A DNA stretch of 7,805 nt from positions 11,349-19,153 of the forward strand of contig DAQB01000145.1 of assembly GCA_002502705.1 (NCBI GenBank), read 5' to 3'. Source of the DNA: Thermoplasmatales archaeon UBA582. Lineage in GTDB: Archaea > Thermoplasmatota > Thermoplasmata > Thermoplasmatales > Thermoplasmataceae. This document shows positions 6,061 to 7,805 of the stretch, piece after piece (positions within the stretch are counted from its first letter, which is position 1; each line of letters opens with the position of its first letter). Both the position numbers and the translations under genes were made by a program. The notes under the pieces were generated by a model. It was not told the DNA's origin. It made no database searches and saw only the letters and a list, made by a program, of their open reading frames with translations.

Positions 6061-6073
6061 AGTATTTAATACT
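6061..6073 (-). promoter_or_regulatory. TATA box of the surface-protein gene, palindromic
   Basis: AGTATTTAATACT is a perfect palindrome around one central base, and its centre lies 27 bases upstream of the ATG at 6040 on the minus strand. This is the ideal distance for a leaderless archaeal transcript; a purine-rich CCAAAG upstream could serve as the BRE. Because the box is symmetrical, it could in principle also fire to the right, where a 20-codon frame starts at 6098, but nothing supports a product there. Confidence 0.65.
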
Positions 6074-6322
6074 TTGGCTAAATTACAAATTCGACGAATG
6101 ACTGTCCATAAGACCTTGTGTTATTCGTTATATGCTGTGCGAAGTTGTATAAGATTATGAGAGGCTCAATCGTTTTGTACATTTAATCCGGCACAGGGGG
6201 CATGAATTATTGTAGGTATGATAAAAGAAGTTGCAATGATTACGGCGCATCCTGGTCCTATTCAGTTATGGAATAAGGAACTCAATATTAGACCAACCCG
6301 AAGCATTTGTAACGGAAATTCA

Positions 6323-6342
6323 GATCTGATTGGTTTCAGATC
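6323..6342 (+). terminator. Hairpin with T-rich tail, possible terminator of an unseen short transcript
   Basis: GATCTGA at 6323-6329 and TCAGATC at 6336-6342 form a perfect 7-bp stem with a six-base TTGGTT loop. They are followed at 6345-6358 by the T-rich GTTTGCTTTCTTTT. If transcribed rightward this resembles an intrinsic terminator. No annotated gene ends here, so it would have to end a small RNA or the 51-codon frame that spans it. It could equally be a palindromic protein-binding site. Confidence 0.3.
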
Positions 6343-6438
6343 CTGTTTGCTTTCTTTTAAACTACTTCTCTAAAAAAAACCGAACACAAATCATTTTTCA
6401 GTGGGCACTGAACCGGTCAAATCAAGACAAAGCATGGC

Positions 6439-6450
6439 TTTTACTATTAA
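6439..6450 (+). promoter_or_regulatory. TATA-like box of the peptidase gene
   Basis: TTTTACTATTAA is centred roughly 23-24 bases before the ATG at 6468, close to the usual spacing for a leaderless archaeal transcript. No Shine-Dalgarno sequence precedes the ATG. A more consensus-like TTTTAAAC at 6355-6362 could give a longer leader. Confidence 0.45.
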
Positions 6451-6467
6451 GTTAAGATTCGCATGAC

Positions 6468-7805
6468 ATGAATGCAGAGGAAGCATATAGATTAAGGATA
6501 GCATCTGAGCCACACATTGCTGGCGATGAAGTTTACTATACTGTAAACTGGATTGAAGACAATGAATACCGATCCTCAATATATCGAATGAACTCAGGAA
6601 AGCAGGAAAGAATGACGTTCGGTGGCCACGAGAAAAAACCTTTTTTCAGAGGTGGATCACTCTATTACATTTATTCTACCCGTGAGGAGGAATCCCTTAT
6701 GGTAATCGAGGGAAACAAGGAGCCCGCGAAGTTGCTAACGGCGAAATCTATATCAAAATACCTCTTTCACGATGACGGCATCCTGGCAATAATACAGGAT
6801 AAGGCAGACGCAAAGAAACCCTTTGTTACAGAGAAGGTCAGATACAGATTCGATGGGCAGGGCCTCTTCAGGTCTAGAAAAAAACTTGTTTTAATCCAGA
6901 AAGAGCCAAAAGAACTCGTAAGCGGTGATTTCGATGTGACAGATCTGAGCACGAACGGGAAAAGGATTGTGTTCTCCTCAACAAAGGAGGATGATAATAC
7001 CGGTTCTGAGGATGTTTATGAACTTGATATTGCAACAATGAAAACAAGGAGGATTACCTCCGGGACAGGTATGTCATCGCCCGTTTTGATAACTGAGAAC
7101 GGGGAGATTGCTTACCTCGGGCACAGGAAGGGGAAAATACCGTGGGCCGCAACAAAGCTAATATTTCCCGAAAAAGGTGAGGAAATAGAGATAGGTAAAT
7201 CGGCGTCAAATTCTGTTGGTTCAGATCTGTTTGTGCCGGCTGCACAATCCCTGAAGTTTGATGCAGGCGCTTTCTATATGATAGGCCAGGAGGGGGGGTC
7301 ATCTTTTCTGTACAGATACGACGGCAAAGTTACAAAGATGACAGCTGAAGGGATTTCTGTTCGCTCCTTTGATGTATCAGGAGGAAAGATAGCCTATGTT
7401 TACACATCCCACTTGAAACCCTCTGTTCTCTCATTCGGCTTCGAAATAGATCTCAATGAAGGAGTAAAAGGAATAATTCCACAGAAAATCACAGCGAATG
7501 GAATGGAAGCATGGTTGCTCCTATCTGGAAAAGAGAACCCCACAATCGTTGCTGTTCATGGTGGTCCACACACAGCCTATGGAAACACTTACAACATTGA
7601 ATTCAACTACCTGGTTTCAAACGGCTTCAACGTGCTTTATGGAAATCCAAGAGGGAGTGATGGCTACGGAGAGGAGTTTGCCCGGCAGGTGGCTGGGGAC
7701 TGGGGAGGAAAGGACTTTGACGATATAGTCTCATTCATGGAAGAAGCAAAGAAACGTTTTGGATTAATTGAAAACTTTGCAATCACAGGAGGCTCATACG
7801 GAGGC
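6468..7805 (+). CDS. Acylaminoacyl-peptidase-like S9 (prolyl oligopeptidase family) serine peptidase, 3' truncated
   Basis: The family removes acylated or unmodified residues from short peptides in the cytoplasm and helps recycle peptides. The 446 residues here run off the right edge without a stop; related enzymes are usually about 580-620 residues. Residues 1 to about 335 show repeated beta-strand patterns of a propeller, with phrases such as DVTDLSTNGKRIVFSSTKED and DVYELDIATMKTRRIT that are typical of its blades. The alpha/beta-hydrolase part follows: oxyanion-hole HGGP at 364-367, the GNPRGSDGYGEEF stretch, GDWGGKDFDD, and the nucleophile motif GGSYGG with Ser443. The catalytic Asp and His must lie beyond the window. 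ATG at 6468 is chosen because it opens MNAEEAYRL, an ATG five bases earlier runs straight into a stop, and a TATA-like box lies upstream. The frame passes intact through a G7 run at 7292-7298. No signal peptide is visible. Family is very secure; the acylaminoacyl-peptidase subgroup is likely. Confidence 0.95.
   Translation, partial: MNAEEAYRLRIASEPHIAGDEVYYTVNWIEDNEYRSSIYRMNSGKQERMTFGGHEKKPFFRGGSLYYIYSTREEESLMVIEGNKEPAKLLTAKSISKYLFHDDGILAIIQDKADAKKPFVTEKVRYRFDGQGLFRSRKKLVLIQKEPKELVSGDFDVTDLSTNGKRIVFSSTKEDDNTGSEDVYELDIATMKTRRITSGTGMSSPVLITENGEIAYLGHRKGKIPWAATKLIFPEKGEEIEIGKSASNSVGSDLFVPAAQSLKFDAGAFYMIGQEGGSSFLYRYDGKVTKMTAEGISVRSFDVSGGKIAYVYTSHLKPSVLSFGFEIDLNEGVKGIIPQKITANGMEAWLLLSGKENPTIVAVHGGPHTAYGNTYNIEFNYLVSNGFNVLYGNPRGSDGYGEEFARQVAGDWGGKDFDDIVSFMEEAKKRFGLIENFAITGGSYGG

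Larger units (their letters stand above)
6041..6467. other. Divergent intergenic region without a secure gene
   Basis: This 427-base gap holds the outward promoters of the surface-protein gene (left) and the peptidase gene (right). It contains a 7-bp hairpin at 6323-6342 followed by T-rich DNA, and TATA-like elements at 6181-6187 and 6354-6361. Its longest plus-strand frame, 51 codons from the ATG at 6218 to the TAA at 6371, begins MIKEVAMITAHPGP and has AGGT directly before the ATG. It has no recognisable domain and is not called as a gene. No tRNA was seen. For two ordinary genes with leaderless promoters the gap is longer than expected, so a small RNA or decayed gene is possible. Confidence 0.55.

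Noticed and set aside
6236..6250. ATGATTACG-like string resembling the start of a lacZ cloning fragment
   Set aside because: The match is only about nine bases and the following sequence does not continue as lacZ; no vector signature is seen.
6218..6373. 51-codon frame beginning MIKEVAMITAHPGP
   Set aside because: AGGT abuts the ATG with no spacing, the TATA-like element is at a poor distance, and nothing in the peptide matches a family I know; kept only as an observation.
7292..7298. Run of seven G's in the peptidase gene as a possible phase-variation tract or frameshift
   Set aside because: The frame continues intact through it to the conserved HGGP and GGSYGG motifs, and seven G's occur by chance.
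1..7805. CRISPR array, tRNA, rRNA or insertion sequence
   Set aside because: No regularly spaced repeats, cloverleaf, rRNA segment or transposase-like reading frame was seen on either strand.

Overview
The window looks like part of a chromosome of a Thermoplasmatales-type archaeon (Thermoplasma, Ferroplasma or Cuniculiplasma kin). This rests on several observations. TATA-like boxes sit about 23-27 bases before start codons that lack a Shine-Dalgarno sequence, which suggests leaderless transcripts. AGG and ATA codons are frequent. Internal operon genes use GGTGA-type ribosome binding sites. One predicted surface protein carries about 19 N-glycosylation sequons. The assignment is an inference; no rRNA or other decisive marker is present.

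Layout, left to right. (1) 1-339: the last 112 residues of a type I glutamine synthetase, entering from the left edge. (2) 340-703: no convincing gene; it holds an 11-bp inverted repeat, TATA-like boxes and the promoter of the next gene. (3) 704-1708: an apparently solitary beta-class DNA methyltransferase with a basic C-terminal extension that looks like a helix-turn-helix module. (4) 1964-4505: a tightly coupled three-gene operon coding for an exported or membrane-anchored protein of unknown function, an ABC-2 type permease and a BcrA-like ABC ATPase. Both internal junctions are 4-base start/stop overlaps preceded by a GGTGA-type ribosome binding site. (5) 4670-6040, minus strand and convergent with the operon: a large Ser/Thr-rich, sequon-rich surface protein with an N-terminal anchor. 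(6) 6041-6467: a divergent intergenic region with two outward promoters and a small hairpin. (7) 6468-7805: the first 446 residues of an acylaminoacyl-peptidase-like S9 serine peptidase, cut by the right edge just after its GGSYGG nucleophile motif.

The two ends are ordinary metabolic genes. The middle (about 0.7-6.0 kb) is accessory in character: a lone methyltransferase, a transporter with a private exported partner, and a surface protein. The operon genes are clearly more AT-rich than the ends; single 60-base lines counted by hand give about 27-38% GC there and 42-53% at the ends.

The point most worth attention is the ATPase start. Its reading frame has no ATG, GTG or TTG before the Walker A motif, yet the conserved N-terminal strand is encoded upstream. 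The only well-placed initiation site is an ATA codon, six bases after GAGGTGA and overlapping the permease stop as ATAA. Either the gene uses a rare AUA start, or one G-to-A difference has turned a normal ATGA overlap into ATAA.
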